Origin: JACCZX01 sp040003315
GTDB taxonomy: Bacteria > Pseudomonadota > Gammaproteobacteria > Burkholderiales > Burkholderiaceae_F
Assembly (NCBI GenBank): GCA_040003315.1
Contig: JBDUCU010000018.1
Coordinates: 1 to 33,986 of the forward strand
Direction of reading: 5' to 3'
DNA: 33,986 nt
The translations under genes were made by a program, and so were the position numbers. The notes beneath the pieces are model-generated. The model did not search any database. It worked only from the letters and a program-made list of their open reading frames with translations, and was not told where the DNA came from. This document shows positions 1 to 7,504 of the stretch, piece by piece (position 1 is the stretch's first letter; the number at the start of each line of letters is the position of its first letter).

Positions 1-2152
1 CGATCGCCAATACTTCGCCACGCAGCGTGATCTCGCCGGTCATCGCAACGTTGGCCCGAACCGGAATGCCGCTAAACGCCGAAATCAGCGCCGTCGTGAT
101 CGCGATTCCGGCCGAGGGACCATCCTTCGGCGTGGCACCCTCCGGAAAGTGCACGTGAATGTCGGTCTTTTCGAACACTTCGTCGCGGATTCCGAGTCGG
201 CTTGCGCGCGATCGCATCACCGAGCGCGCCGCTTCGACTGATTCCTTCATCACGTCGCCCAACGAACCGGTGCGGTGCACATTGGCCTTGCCTGGCATGG
301 TAACTACCTCGATTGTCAGCAGATCGCCGCCAACTTCGGTCCACGCCAAACCCGTCACCTGTCCGACCTGATTTTCCTTTTCCGCCACACCGAACGTGTA
401 GCGCCGCACGCCTAGGAACTTGTCCAGATTGCGCGCCGTCACCTGCACGCGCGTGTCCTGTTTCTTCAGCAGCAACTGCTTGACCACCTTGCGGCAGATC
501 TTGCTGATCTCGCGCTCGAGGGAGCGCACGCCGGCCTCGCGGGTGTAGTAGCGAATGATGTCGCGAATCGCGCTCTCCGCGATCGAGAGCTCGCCAGTCT
601 TAAGGCCGTTGGTCTTCATCTGCTTCGGCAGTAGATGCTGCAGGGCGATGTGCACCTTCTCTTCCTCGGTATAGCCCGAGAGCCGGATCACTTCCATCCG
701 GTCTAGCAGCGCCGGCGGAATGTTCATGGTATTGCTGGTTGCAACGAACATCACATCCGACAGATCGAAGTCGACCTCAACGTAGTGGTCCTGAAACGTG
801 TGGTTCTGCTCAGGGTCGAGCACTTCGAGCAACGCCGACGCCGGGTCGCCGCGGAAGTCCATTCCCATCTTGTCGACTTCGTCCAGGAGGAACAGCGGAT
901 TGCGCACGCCGGACTTGCCGAGGCTTTGCAAAATCTTGCCCGGCATCGAGCCGATGTAGGTGCGCCGATGGCCGCGAATTTCGGCTTCGTCGCGCACTCC
1001 GCCCAGAGCCATGCGGATGAACTTACGGTTGGTCGCGCGGGCGACGGATTGTCCGAGCGACGTCTTGCCAACACCCGGAGGGCCGACCAGGCACAGGATC
1101 GGCGCCTTCAGCTTGTCGACGCGCTGCTGCACGGCCAGGTACTCGAGGATCCGGTCTTTGACTTTCTCGAGCCCATAGTGATCGTCGTCCAGCACCTTCT
1201 GCGCGTTGCCGAGGTCGTTGTTGATCCGGCTGCGTTTCTTCCATGGCAAGCCGACCAGCGTGTCCAGGTAGTTGCGCACGACCGTAGCCTCGGCCGACAT
1301 CGGTGACATCAGCTTCAGCTTCTTTAGTTCGGAATTTGCCTTGTCGCGCGCCGCCTTCGGCATGCGTGCAGCCTTGATTTTCTTTTCGAGCTCCTCGAGA
1401 TCAGCACCTTCTTCGCCCTCGCCGAGCTCTTTTTGAATCGCTTTGACCTGCTCGTTCAGGTAGTACTCGCGTTGGCTTTTTTCCATCTGGCGCTTGACGC
1501 GACCACGGATGCGCTTCTCGACCTGCAGGATGTCAATCTCGGCCTCGAGTTGAGCCAGCAGGTGCTCGAGCCGCTCGTTGATGCCGAACATCTCGAGGAC
1601 CTTCTGCTTCTGCTCGAGCTTGAGCGGCAGGTGCGCCGCAATCGTGTCTGCGAGTCGGCCCGCTTCGTCGATTCCGGCAATGGAGGTCAGGATCTCGGCA
1701 GGGATCTTCTTGTTCAGCTTCACGTACTGATCGAACTGCGTCACGATCGCACGCCGCAACGCCTCCGATTCCGCGGTGGACTGCTGGTCGGGAACAATTG
1801 GCAAGACGTCGGCGGTGAAGTGCGCCGGCCCGTCGACGATGCGCTCCAGGCGCGCGCGCTGCGCGCCTTCGACCAGCACCTTGACGGTGCCATCGGGCAG
1901 TTTGAGCATCTGCAGGATATTCGCCACGCAGCCGATGTCGTAGATGTCTTCAGCTGCAGGTTCGTCCTTGGCGGCGTTTTTCTGCGCCACCAGCATGATG
2001 CTTTTGCCGGCTTCCATCGCACTTTCGAGCGCCTTGATCGATTTCGGGCGGCCGACAAACAGGGGAATGACCATGTGCGGGAACACGACCACGTCGCGCA
2101 ACGGCAGCAACGGCAAAGTCGTGGTTTCCGGCGGCAGGATCTGGGTTGTCAT
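1..2152 (-). CDS. lon: Lon ATP-dependent serine protease, 3' end beyond the window
   Basis: Lon degrades misfolded and short-lived regulatory proteins in the cytoplasm as a homohexamer. The minus-strand frame opens at ATG 2152 and stays open to the left edge, giving 717 complete codons. The N-terminal substrate-binding domain begins MTTQILPPE and contains LPLRDVVVFPHMVIPLFVGR. A central AAA+ module has Walker A GPPGVGKT (about 1063-1086) and Walker B LFLLDEVDKMG (about 870-900). The protease domain has KDGPSAGIA, with the catalytic Ser as residue 680 (codon 113-115), almost exactly where E. coli Lon has Ser679. The catalytic Lys expected about 43 residues later, and the stop, lie outside the window. 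The start is supported by AAGGGAA at 2161-2167. It is the last gene of tig-clpP-clpX-lon, separated from clpX by 166 bases that hold a candidate heat-shock promoter. Confidence 0.97.
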   Translation of the reverse strand, partial: MTTQILPPETTTLPLLPLRDVVVFPHMVIPLFVGRPKSIKALESAMEAGKSIMLVAQKNAAKDEPAAEDIYDIGCVANILQMLKLPDGTVKVLVEGAQRARLERIVDGPAHFTADVLPIVPDQQSTAESEALRRAIVTQFDQYVKLNKKIPAEILTSIAGIDEAGRLADTIAAHLPLKLEQKQKVLEMFGINERLEHLLAQLEAEIDILQVEKRIRGRVKRQMEKSQREYYLNEQVKAIQKELGEGEEGADLEELEKKIKAARMPKAARDKANSELKKLKLMSPMSAEATVVRNYLDTLVGLPWKKRSRINNDLGNAQKVLDDDHYGLEKVKDRILEYLAVQQRVDKLKAPILCLVGPPGVGKTSLGQSVARATNRKFIRMALGGVRDEAEIRGHRRTYIGSMPGKILQSLGKSGVRNPLFLLDEVDKMGMDFRGDPASALLEVLDPEQNHTFQDHYVEVDFDLSDVMFVATSNTMNIPPALLDRMEVIRLSGYTEEEKVHIALQHLLPKQMKTNGLKTGELSIAESAIRDIIRYYTREAGVRSLEREISKICRKVVKQLLLKKQDTRVQVTARNLDKFLGVRRYTFGVAEKENQVGQVTGLAWTEVGGDLLTIEVVTMPGKANVHRTGSLGDVMKESVEAARSVMRSRASRLGIRDEVFEKTDIHVHFPEGATPKDGPSAGIAITTALISAFSGIPVRANVAMTGEITLRGEVLAI

Positions 2153-2185
2153 TCGAGTCGTTCCCTTCATGTGACTTTCAAAGCC

Positions 2186-2213
2186 ATATGCGCCCGCGCA
2201 CCGTGAATGCAAG
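2186..2213 (-). promoter_or_regulatory. Candidate sigma-32 (heat-shock) promoter for lon
   Basis: Read on the minus strand, CTTGCAT (2207-2213) is followed by a 14-base spacer and CGCATAT (2186-2192). The E. coli sigma-32 consensus is CTTGAAA, 11-16 bases, CCCATnT. The -10 matches at all but one defined position and the -35 keeps CTTG. The predicted start would fall near 2178, leaving a short leader that includes the lon ribosome binding site. lon is a classical heat-shock gene, so the location fits. This is a match by eye only. Confidence 0.4.
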
Positions 2214-2311
2214 GGCCGGAGGATCCGGGTGAAATCAATCTAGCACGAGCAACGCCCGCTCCGGCAGACGAAGTCAGTGAGCAAAACCAGGAAAAGCGGG
2301 GCTGATTGCCG

Positions 2312-2327
2312 CCACGCATCAGCGTGG
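2312..2327 (-). other. Small perfect hairpin around the clpX stop codon
   Basis: CCACGC and GCGTGG form a perfect 6-bp stem with a 4-base loop, and the clpX TGA stop (2319-2321) lies in that loop on the minus strand. No T-run follows, so it does not look like a standard intrinsic terminator. It could stabilise the clpX mRNA end or mark a processing point between clpX and lon, or be chance in GC-rich DNA. Confidence 0.3.
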
Positions 2328-3584
2328 AGCGCTGGCGACTTTGGGCTGATCGGAGTAAATGAGCAGCGGCTTGCCGCCGCCGATCGTGTTGTCGTCGACC
2401 ACCACCTTGATCACGTTCTTGGTGCTGGGCAAGTCGTACATCACGTCCAGCAAAATGCTCTCGACGATCGAGCGCAGTCCACGCGCGCCGGTCTTGCGCT
2501 TTAACGCCTTGCGGGCGATCGCCTTCAAGCCGTCATTGCGCACCTCGAGTTCCACGCTCTCCATCTGGAACAACCGATGAAACTGTTTGATTAGCGCATT
2601 CTTCGGCTGGACCAAAATTTCGACCAGCGCTTCCTCGCTCAGCTCGTCGAGCGTCGCGATCACCGGCAGCCTGCCGACCAGTTCAGGTATCAGCCCGAAC
2701 TTGATCAGATCTTCTGGCTCCACGTCCCGCAGCAGTTCGCCGACGGCGCGATCGCTTTGGCTGGTGACGCTCGCCGAAAAACCGATGCCGCTTTTCTCCG
2801 ACCGATTACGAATGATTTTTTCCAGGCCGTCGAATGCGCCGCCGCAGATGAACAGGATATTGGTCGTGTCAATCTGCACGAAGTCCTGATTCGGGTGCTT
2901 GCGACCACCCTGCGGGGGTACCGAAGCAATGGTGCCTTCGACCAGCTTCAGCAGAGCCTGCTGCACGCCCTCGCCCGACACATCGCGAGTAATCGACGGG
3001 TTGTCGCTCTTGCGGGAGATCTTGTCGATTTCGTCGATGTAGACGATCCCGCGCTGCGCCTTATCGACTTCATAGTTGCAGTTTTGCAGCAGCTTCTGGA
3101 TGATGTTTTCGACGTCTTCGCCAACGTACCCCGCTTCGGTCAGGGTGGTTGCGTCGGCGATCACGAAAGGCACGTTCAGAAGCCGTGCGAGCGTTTGCGC
3201 CAGCAGCGTCTTTCCCGATCCGGTGGGCCCTATCAGAAGGATGTTGCTCTTGGCGAGCTCGATATCGTCCTTCGAGCCCATGTGCTTCAGTCGCTTGTAG
3301 TGGTTGTATACGGCAACCGACAAAATCCGCTTCGCCTTGTCCTGCCCGATCACATACTGGTCGAGGATAGTGCCGATCTCGCGCGGTGTCGGGAGATCCG
3401 ACTTGATCGCACCCGACCCTGCATCCGCCGTCGTTTCATCGCGGATGATGTCGTTGCACAAATCGATGCATTCGTCGCAGATAAAAACCGACGGCCCAGC
3501 GATCAGCTTTTTGACCTCATGCTGACTCTTGCCGCAGAACGAGCAGTACAGAAGTTTTTCGCTCGAGCCCTTTTTGTCGGTCAT
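2319..3584 (-). CDS. clpX: ClpX, AAA+ unfoldase of the ClpXP protease
   Basis: ClpX recognises tagged or native substrates, unfolds them with ATP and feeds them to ClpP. The 421-residue product has the usual family length. The N-terminal C4 zinc-binding domain uses Cys14, Cys17, Cys36 and Cys39. The AAA+ module shows Walker A GPTGSGKT (119-126), the pore loop GYVG (152-155), Walker B IDEID (183-187) and the RKH loop in GGRKHPNQD. The ClpP-docking IGF loop is present in EKSGIGFSA. The gene starts 20 bases after clpP and is probably cotranscribed with it. A hairpin encloses its stop codon and lon follows 166 bases downstream. Nothing is missing from the protein. Confidence 0.98.
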   Translation of the reverse strand: MTDKKGSSEKLLYCSFCGKSQHEVKKLIAGPSVFICDECIDLCNDIIRDETTADAGSGAIKSDLPTPREIGTILDQYVIGQDKAKRILSVAVYNHYKRLKHMGSKDDIELAKSNILLIGPTGSGKTLLAQTLARLLNVPFVIADATTLTEAGYVGEDVENIIQKLLQNCNYEVDKAQRGIVYIDEIDKISRKSDNPSITRDVSGEGVQQALLKLVEGTIASVPPQGGRKHPNQDFVQIDTTNILFICGGAFDGLEKIIRNRSEKSGIGFSASVTSQSDRAVGELLRDVEPEDLIKFGLIPELVGRLPVIATLDELSEEALVEILVQPKNALIKQFHRLFQMESVELEVRNDGLKAIARKALKRKTGARGLRSIVESILLDVMYDLPSTKNVIKVVVDDNTIGGGKPLLIYSDQPKVASAPR

Positions 3585-3604
3585 ATCCCGGTCGCGGCAG
3601 CTTG

Positions 3605-4255
3605 CTAAGGCTGCTCGCTGCGGCTGACAAATATTTTGTCGATCAATCCATAGCTTACGGCATCCTCGGCGGACATGAAGTTGTCACGGTCGGTGTCTTT
3701 CGCGATCTTCTCGACCGACTGCCCTGTGCGCTCGGCAAGGATTTTGTTGAGCCGCTCTCGCAAGTACAGAATCTCCCTGGCGTGAATCTCGATGTCGGCC
3801 GCCTGCCCTTGAACGCCGCCCATCGGCTGATGAATCATGATCCGCGAGTTGGGCAACGAATAGCGCTTTCCCTTGGCACCGGCCGCCAGCAGAAACGCGG
3901 CCATGCTGGCTGCAACGCCGATACAGATCGACGAAACTTCCGGTTTGACGAATTGCATCGTGTCGTAAATCGCAAATCCCGCGCTCACCGAGCCACCTGG
4001 AGAATTGATGTAGAGCGAAATGTCCTTGTCGGGATTTTCTGATTCAAGAAACAAGAGCTGCGCCACCACCAGATTGGCAGTCTGCTCCGTCACCGCGCCC
4101 ACGATGAACACCACGCGGTCGCGCAAAAGCCGCGAATAAATATCGTAGGCGCGCTCGCCCCGGCCGCTTTGCTCGATCACGATCGGCACCATGCCCAGGC
4201 CTTGCGGCTCCATGGCGGAAATCAGCTGCGTCTTCGTCATCGCCGAATAGCTCAT
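3605..4255 (-). CDS. clpP: ClpP, proteolytic subunit of Clp protease
   Basis: ClpP forms the 14-subunit serine-protease chamber that works with ClpX (and ClpA where present). The 216-residue product carries the complete catalytic triad: Ser117 in CIGVAASMA, His142 in IMIHQPMGG and Asp191 in DTDRDNFMSA. The spacing (25 and 49 residues) equals that of E. coli ClpP. A short N-terminal propeptide is expected from the family, with the mature enzyme beginning near residue 20. The ATG overlaps the tig stop in an ATGA (4252-4255), so translation is probably coupled to trigger factor. clpX follows after 20 bases. Confidence 0.98.
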   Translation of the reverse strand: MSYSAMTKTQLISAMEPQGLGMVPIVIEQSGRGERAYDIYSRLLRDRVVFIVGAVTEQTANLVVAQLLFLESENPDKDISLYINSPGGSVSAGFAIYDTMQFVKPEVSSICIGVAASMAAFLLAAGAKGKRYSLPNSRIMIHQPMGGVQGQAADIEIHAREILYLRERLNKILAERTGQSVEKIAKDTDRDNFMSAEDAVSYGLIDKIFVSRSEQP

Positions 4256-5598
4256 CTGTCTTTGTGCCCCATTAGCTCGTCGAACGCGACCGCGGTGTCG
4301 ACCACCTTTGTACGTCCCAATACCCAGTTTGTCACGTTGTCCTCAAGCGCAACGCTTTCAAGATCCGACAACCGTTTCCGATCGGTTAAATACCAGTTGA
4401 TCACATCCTGCGGCTTCTCGTAGCTTTGCGCAATCTCCTCAACCAGCTTGCGGATCTGATCGGGTCGAGGCTGCAGATTATTGGCGCGCACAGCTTCGCT
4501 CAGCAGCAGCCCGAGGCGCACCCTGCGCTCGGCTTGCGGACCGAACAGCTCGAGCGGCAGCGGCGCATCCTTTGGCGCCATGCCGCGACTGATCAGATCG
4601 TTGCGCGCCGATTCGGCCAGTCGCTGCTTTTCGGCTTCGACCAACGACCTCGGCACTTCGAAGCTGCTGACCGCGAGCAACGCACCCATCGCCTGGTCCT
4701 TGGTCCGCGCCTTCAGGCGCAGCGCGACTTCGCGCTGAAGATTGTTGCTGATTTCGCTGCGCATCTTCGACACATCGCCATCGACCACTCCAAGCGAGCG
4801 CGCAAACTCGGCGTCGAGCGGCGGAAGCAGCGGCTGCTCGACCTGCTTGACACTGACATTGAAGTCGACGCGCTTGCCGGCCATCGCCTGGGCGTTGTAA
4901 TCGGCGGGAAAGGTCAATGCAAAGGTCTTACTTTGTTCGGACGCCATCCCACGCACCGCGGCCTCGAACTCCGGCAGCATCCGACCTTCACCCAGCGTGA
5001 ATCTGAAATCGGTCGCCTGTCCGCCCTCGAATGCCTCGCCAGCGTGATCGCCTTCTGCGAGCGTGCCGTTGAAGTCGATCGTGACGACATCACCGTCTTG
5101 CGCAGCGCGCTGCACTGGCTCGAACGTCGCGCGTTGCTTGCGCATGATTTCAAGCGTGCGGTCAATCTCGGCGTCGCCCACCGACGCGGTTGCGCGCTGC
5201 ACCTCCGCGCCCGACAGATCGCCAATGCTGACTTCCGGATAAATCTCGAACGTCGCCGAGAACGTGAGGTCCGAGGGCGTTTCGCTGACGTCCTTTGGCT
5301 CGCTGTCGACGGTGCGCGCTTCCAGCCGCGGCTGCCCCGCCACTCGCAGGTTGCCGGCGGTCACCGCCGAGTTGAACGCTTCGCCAACCTTGTCGCTCAG
5401 CACCTCGGCCTGCACTTGCGCGCCGTAGTTTTGCGCGACCATTTTCATCGGCACCTTGCCCGGTCGAAAACCCGGCATCTTCATGTTGCGCGCGAGCTTC
5501 GCCAGCCGGGTCTTGACCTCCTGCTCGATCACCGCTGCGGGTACCGTCAGATCGACACGGCGTTCAAGCGGACCTAAGGACTGAATCGTTTGTTGCAT
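4252..5598 (-). CDS. tig: Trigger factor, ribosome-associated chaperone and prolyl isomerase
   Basis: Trigger factor binds the ribosomal exit tunnel and shields nascent chains. The product is 448 residues from ATG 5598. An in-frame TTG two codons upstream (5604) is possible but less likely. The ribosome-binding signature GFRPGKVP lies at residues 43-50, followed by the dimer/arm region. A central FKBP-like domain starts near residue 160 with GDVVTIDFNGTLAEG, and the C-terminal chaperone domain completes the protein. The gene starts only 25 bases after tRNA-Leu on the same strand, so it may share the tRNA promoter. It ends in a 4-base overlap with clpP. Length and domain order are normal. Confidence 0.97.
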   Translation of the reverse strand: MQQTIQSLGPLERRVDLTVPAAVIEQEVKTRLAKLARNMKMPGFRPGKVPMKMVAQNYGAQVQAEVLSDKVGEAFNSAVTAGNLRVAGQPRLEARTVDSEPKDVSETPSDLTFSATFEIYPEVSIGDLSGAEVQRATASVGDAEIDRTLEIMRKQRATFEPVQRAAQDGDVVTIDFNGTLAEGDHAGEAFEGGQATDFRFTLGEGRMLPEFEAAVRGMASEQSKTFALTFPADYNAQAMAGKRVDFNVSVKQVEQPLLPPLDAEFARSLGVVDGDVSKMRSEISNNLQREVALRLKARTKDQAMGALLAVSSFEVPRSLVEAEKQRLAESARNDLISRGMAPKDAPLPLELFGPQAERRVRLGLLLSEAVRANNLQPRPDQIRKLVEEIAQSYEKPQDVINWYLTDRKRLSDLESVALEDNVTNWVLGRTKVVDTAVAFDELMGHKDR

Positions 5599-5623
5599 CG
5601 TCAACCGTCTATGAATTTGAAAA

Positions 5624-5710
5624 TGGTGCGAAGGGGGGGACTCGAACCCCCACGCCGGTGAGGGCGTCAGGACCTAAACCTGGTGCGTCTACCAATTTCG
5701 CCACCTTCGC
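5624..5710 (-). tRNA. tRNA-Leu, anticodon UAG
   Basis: The 87-nt cloverleaf reads GCGAAGG at the 5' acceptor and CCTTCGC followed by ACCA at the 3' end, so CCA is encoded. The D arm contains AAATTGGTAGACGC and the long class II variable arm fits Leu. The anticodon loop TTTAGGT gives UAG. The T arm is GGGGG-TTCGAGT-CCCCC. The top pair of the anticodon stem (CCAGG against CCTGA) is a C-A mismatch, while the other four pairs are intact. It lies 25 bases upstream of tig. Confidence 0.96.
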
Positions 5711-5735
5711 GGCATGCGAACAGTACCGCGCGCCA

Positions 5736-5762
5736 CTGACGCCGGCCGAACCTGACGCCGGC
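5736..5762. repeat. Two 11-bp direct repeats between tRNA-Leu and hpnC
   Basis: CTGACGCCGGC occurs at 5736-5746 and again at 5752-5762, a 16-base period. It sits in the 157-base divergent spacer in front of tRNA-Leu (minus) and hpnC (plus). It may be a tandem operator or chance in GC-rich sequence. No clear sigma-70 promoter could be assigned here for either gene. Confidence 0.35.
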
Positions 5763-5867
5763 TGCGGTTGAAGTACGGCAGTGCAGACCCCCCTCCGCGA
5801 ACGGCGCCGATTCTAGCGGACGTTCGCGCTCGCCCGGCGGCGTCAACGGCTGTGCTAGCTTCGTTCT

Positions 5868-6671
5868 ATGAGTGTCGGCCACTACGAAAATTTTCCAGTT
5901 GCATCGTGGCTGATGCCATCTGCGTTGCGTCCGGCGGTGCGTGCCATTTATCGGTTCGCACGGGCTGCAGACGACATCGCCGACGAGGGCAATGCGACTA
6001 CCGCCGAGCGTCTGGCGGCTCTTGATGCAATGCGCGATCAGCTGTTGGCGATCGAGCATGGCGCCGCGTCTGAATGGCCGGATCTGGCCGGCGCGATTGC
6101 GCGCCATCAACTCTCCATCGGCCTGCTTCGCGATCTGTTATCGGCGTTTACCCAGGACGTCACCACGTTGCGGCATGAATCGTTCGAAACGTTGCTGTCG
6201 TACTGCCAACGGTCGGCGAATCCAGTCGGCCGCCTGTTGCTGCAGTTATTCGGTCGCCACGAGCCACTGTTGCAGGTCCAATCCGACGCCGTCTGCGCAG
6301 GACTGCAGCTGACAAATTTCTGGCAGGACGTTGCAATCGATTGGCGAAAAGGCCGCGTTTACATTCCGCAACACGATCTGCGGACATTCGATGTCAGCGA
6401 AGCTCAGATTGCACGCGGCGAGGTCGACACAAATTGGCGGCGTCTGATGGCGTTCGAGGTGGCTCGCACGCGCACTCTGCTGCACGAAGGTGCACCGCTC
6501 GCCAGCGCACTCGGCGGGCGCGTCGGAATGGAGCTGCGCCTAGTCGTGCAAGGCGGCTTGCGCATCCTAGAGCGCATCGATGCGGTTGGAGGCGACGTTT
6601 TTTCACGCCGTCCCAGGTTAACTGCGGGCGATTGGACGTTGATGAGCTGGCGAGCGTTGCAGCCCGCATGA
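5868..6671 (+). CDS. hpnC: HpnC, hydroxysqualene synthase of squalene biosynthesis
   Basis: This is a squalene/phytoene-synthase-fold protein. In the three-step bacterial route, HpnD makes presqualene diphosphate from two farnesyl diphosphates, HpnC converts it to hydroxysqualene, and HpnE reduces that to squalene. The product is 267 residues. The first aspartate-rich site is DDIAD (35-39) after RFARAA. The second is NFWQDVAIDWRKGRVYIP (150-167). The NFWQDVAID form is typical of HpnC, whereas HpnD has NIIRDVGDD. The start ATG 5868 gives a normal N terminus, although no strong ribosome binding site precedes it. The stop overlaps the hpnD start in an ATGA (6668-6671). Assignment of C versus D rests on motif form and gene order. 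Confidence 0.93.
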   Translation: MSVGHYENFPVASWLMPSALRPAVRAIYRFARAADDIADEGNATTAERLAALDAMRDQLLAIEHGAASEWPDLAGAIARHQLSIGLLRDLLSAFTQDVTTLRHESFETLLSYCQRSANPVGRLLLQLFGRHEPLLQVQSDAVCAGLQLTNFWQDVAIDWRKGRVYIPQHDLRTFDVSEAQIARGEVDTNWRRLMAFEVARTRTLLHEGAPLASALGGRVGMELRLVVQGGLRILERIDAVGGDVFSRRPRLTAGDWTLMSWRALQPA

Positions 6672-7504
6672 CGCCCGACGAATATTGCGCAAAACGCGCC
6701 GCGTCAAGCGGCTCCAGCTTTTACTACTCGTTCTTGTTCTTGCCGCCCGAGCGGCGACGCGCGATTACAGCCGTGTATGCCTACTGCCGCGAGGTCGACG
6801 ATGTTGTCGATGAAGTCAGCGACGTGTCTGCTGCAGCGACGACGCTCGCCTGGTGGCGTAATGAGCTGGGAGAGCTGTTTCGCGGAACCCCGACCCATCC
6901 GGTCACGCGCGCGCTGCAGCCGTTCATCAATGCAGAGTTCGGAATTTCGAGCAACCGGTTGAACGCAATTCTGGACGGCATGGAACTCGATCTGCGCCAA
7001 AATCGCCTGCTGGATTTCGCAGCGCTGCAGCGTTACGCACACCTCGTCGCTGGCGTGGTCGGCGAGATTTCAGCGACGATATTCGGCCATCGCGACCCAC
7101 AGACAATGCAGTATGCCGCCCGCCTCGGTCTGGCGCTGCAGCTGATCAACATCATTCGCGACGTCGGAGATGACGCGCGTCGCGGTCGCATCTATATTCC
7201 GGTCGACGAAATGCAGCGCTTTGGCGTCAAGGCATCCGACGTGCTGGCGGGCCGTTACGTGGAAGGATTTGGCGCGCTGATGCAATTTCAGACCGATCGG
7301 GCGCGCGCCACGTATCGGGAGGCGCTGTCTTTGCTGCCGGACATCGATCGCAAGGCGCAGAGGCCGGGCTTGATCATGGGTGCGATTTATTCGACGCTGC
7401 TCGATGAAATCGCAACCGAAAATTTTCAGGTGCTGCATCAGCGCCTCGCGCTTACACCGCTAAGGAAGCTGTGGGTGGCGTGGCGCACATGGGTCTTCGG
7501 TTGA
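6668..7504 (+). CDS. hpnD: HpnD, presqualene diphosphate synthase
   Basis: HpnD condenses two farnesyl diphosphates to presqualene diphosphate, the first committed step to squalene. The 278-residue product has both Mg-diphosphate binding sites: DDVVDE (44-49) in AYCREVDDVVDEV, and NIIRDVGDDARRGRIYIP (161-178). The reading frame is open further upstream inside hpnC, but ATG 6668 overlaps the hpnC stop by 4 bases and gives the normal N terminus (MTPDEYCAKRAASSGSSFYY). Translation is probably coupled to hpnC. The 3' end overlaps the start of hpnE, so the three genes form one unit. Confidence 0.94.
   Translation: MTPDEYCAKRAASSGSSFYYSFLFLPPERRRAITAVYAYCREVDDVVDEVSDVSAAATTLAWWRNELGELFRGTPTHPVTRALQPFINAEFGISSNRLNAILDGMELDLRQNRLLDFAALQRYAHLVAGVVGEISATIFGHRDPQTMQYAARLGLALQLINIIRDVGDDARRGRIYIPVDEMQRFGVKASDVLAGRYVEGFGALMQFQTDRARATYREALSLLPDIDRKAQRPGLIMGAIYSTLLDEIATENFQVLHQRLALTPLRKLWVAWRTWVFG

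Noticed and set aside
5624..5710. tRNA-Leu as an integration site for a mobile element
   Set aside because: I see no integrase gene and no second copy of the tRNA 3' end in the window; both flanks are housekeeping genes.
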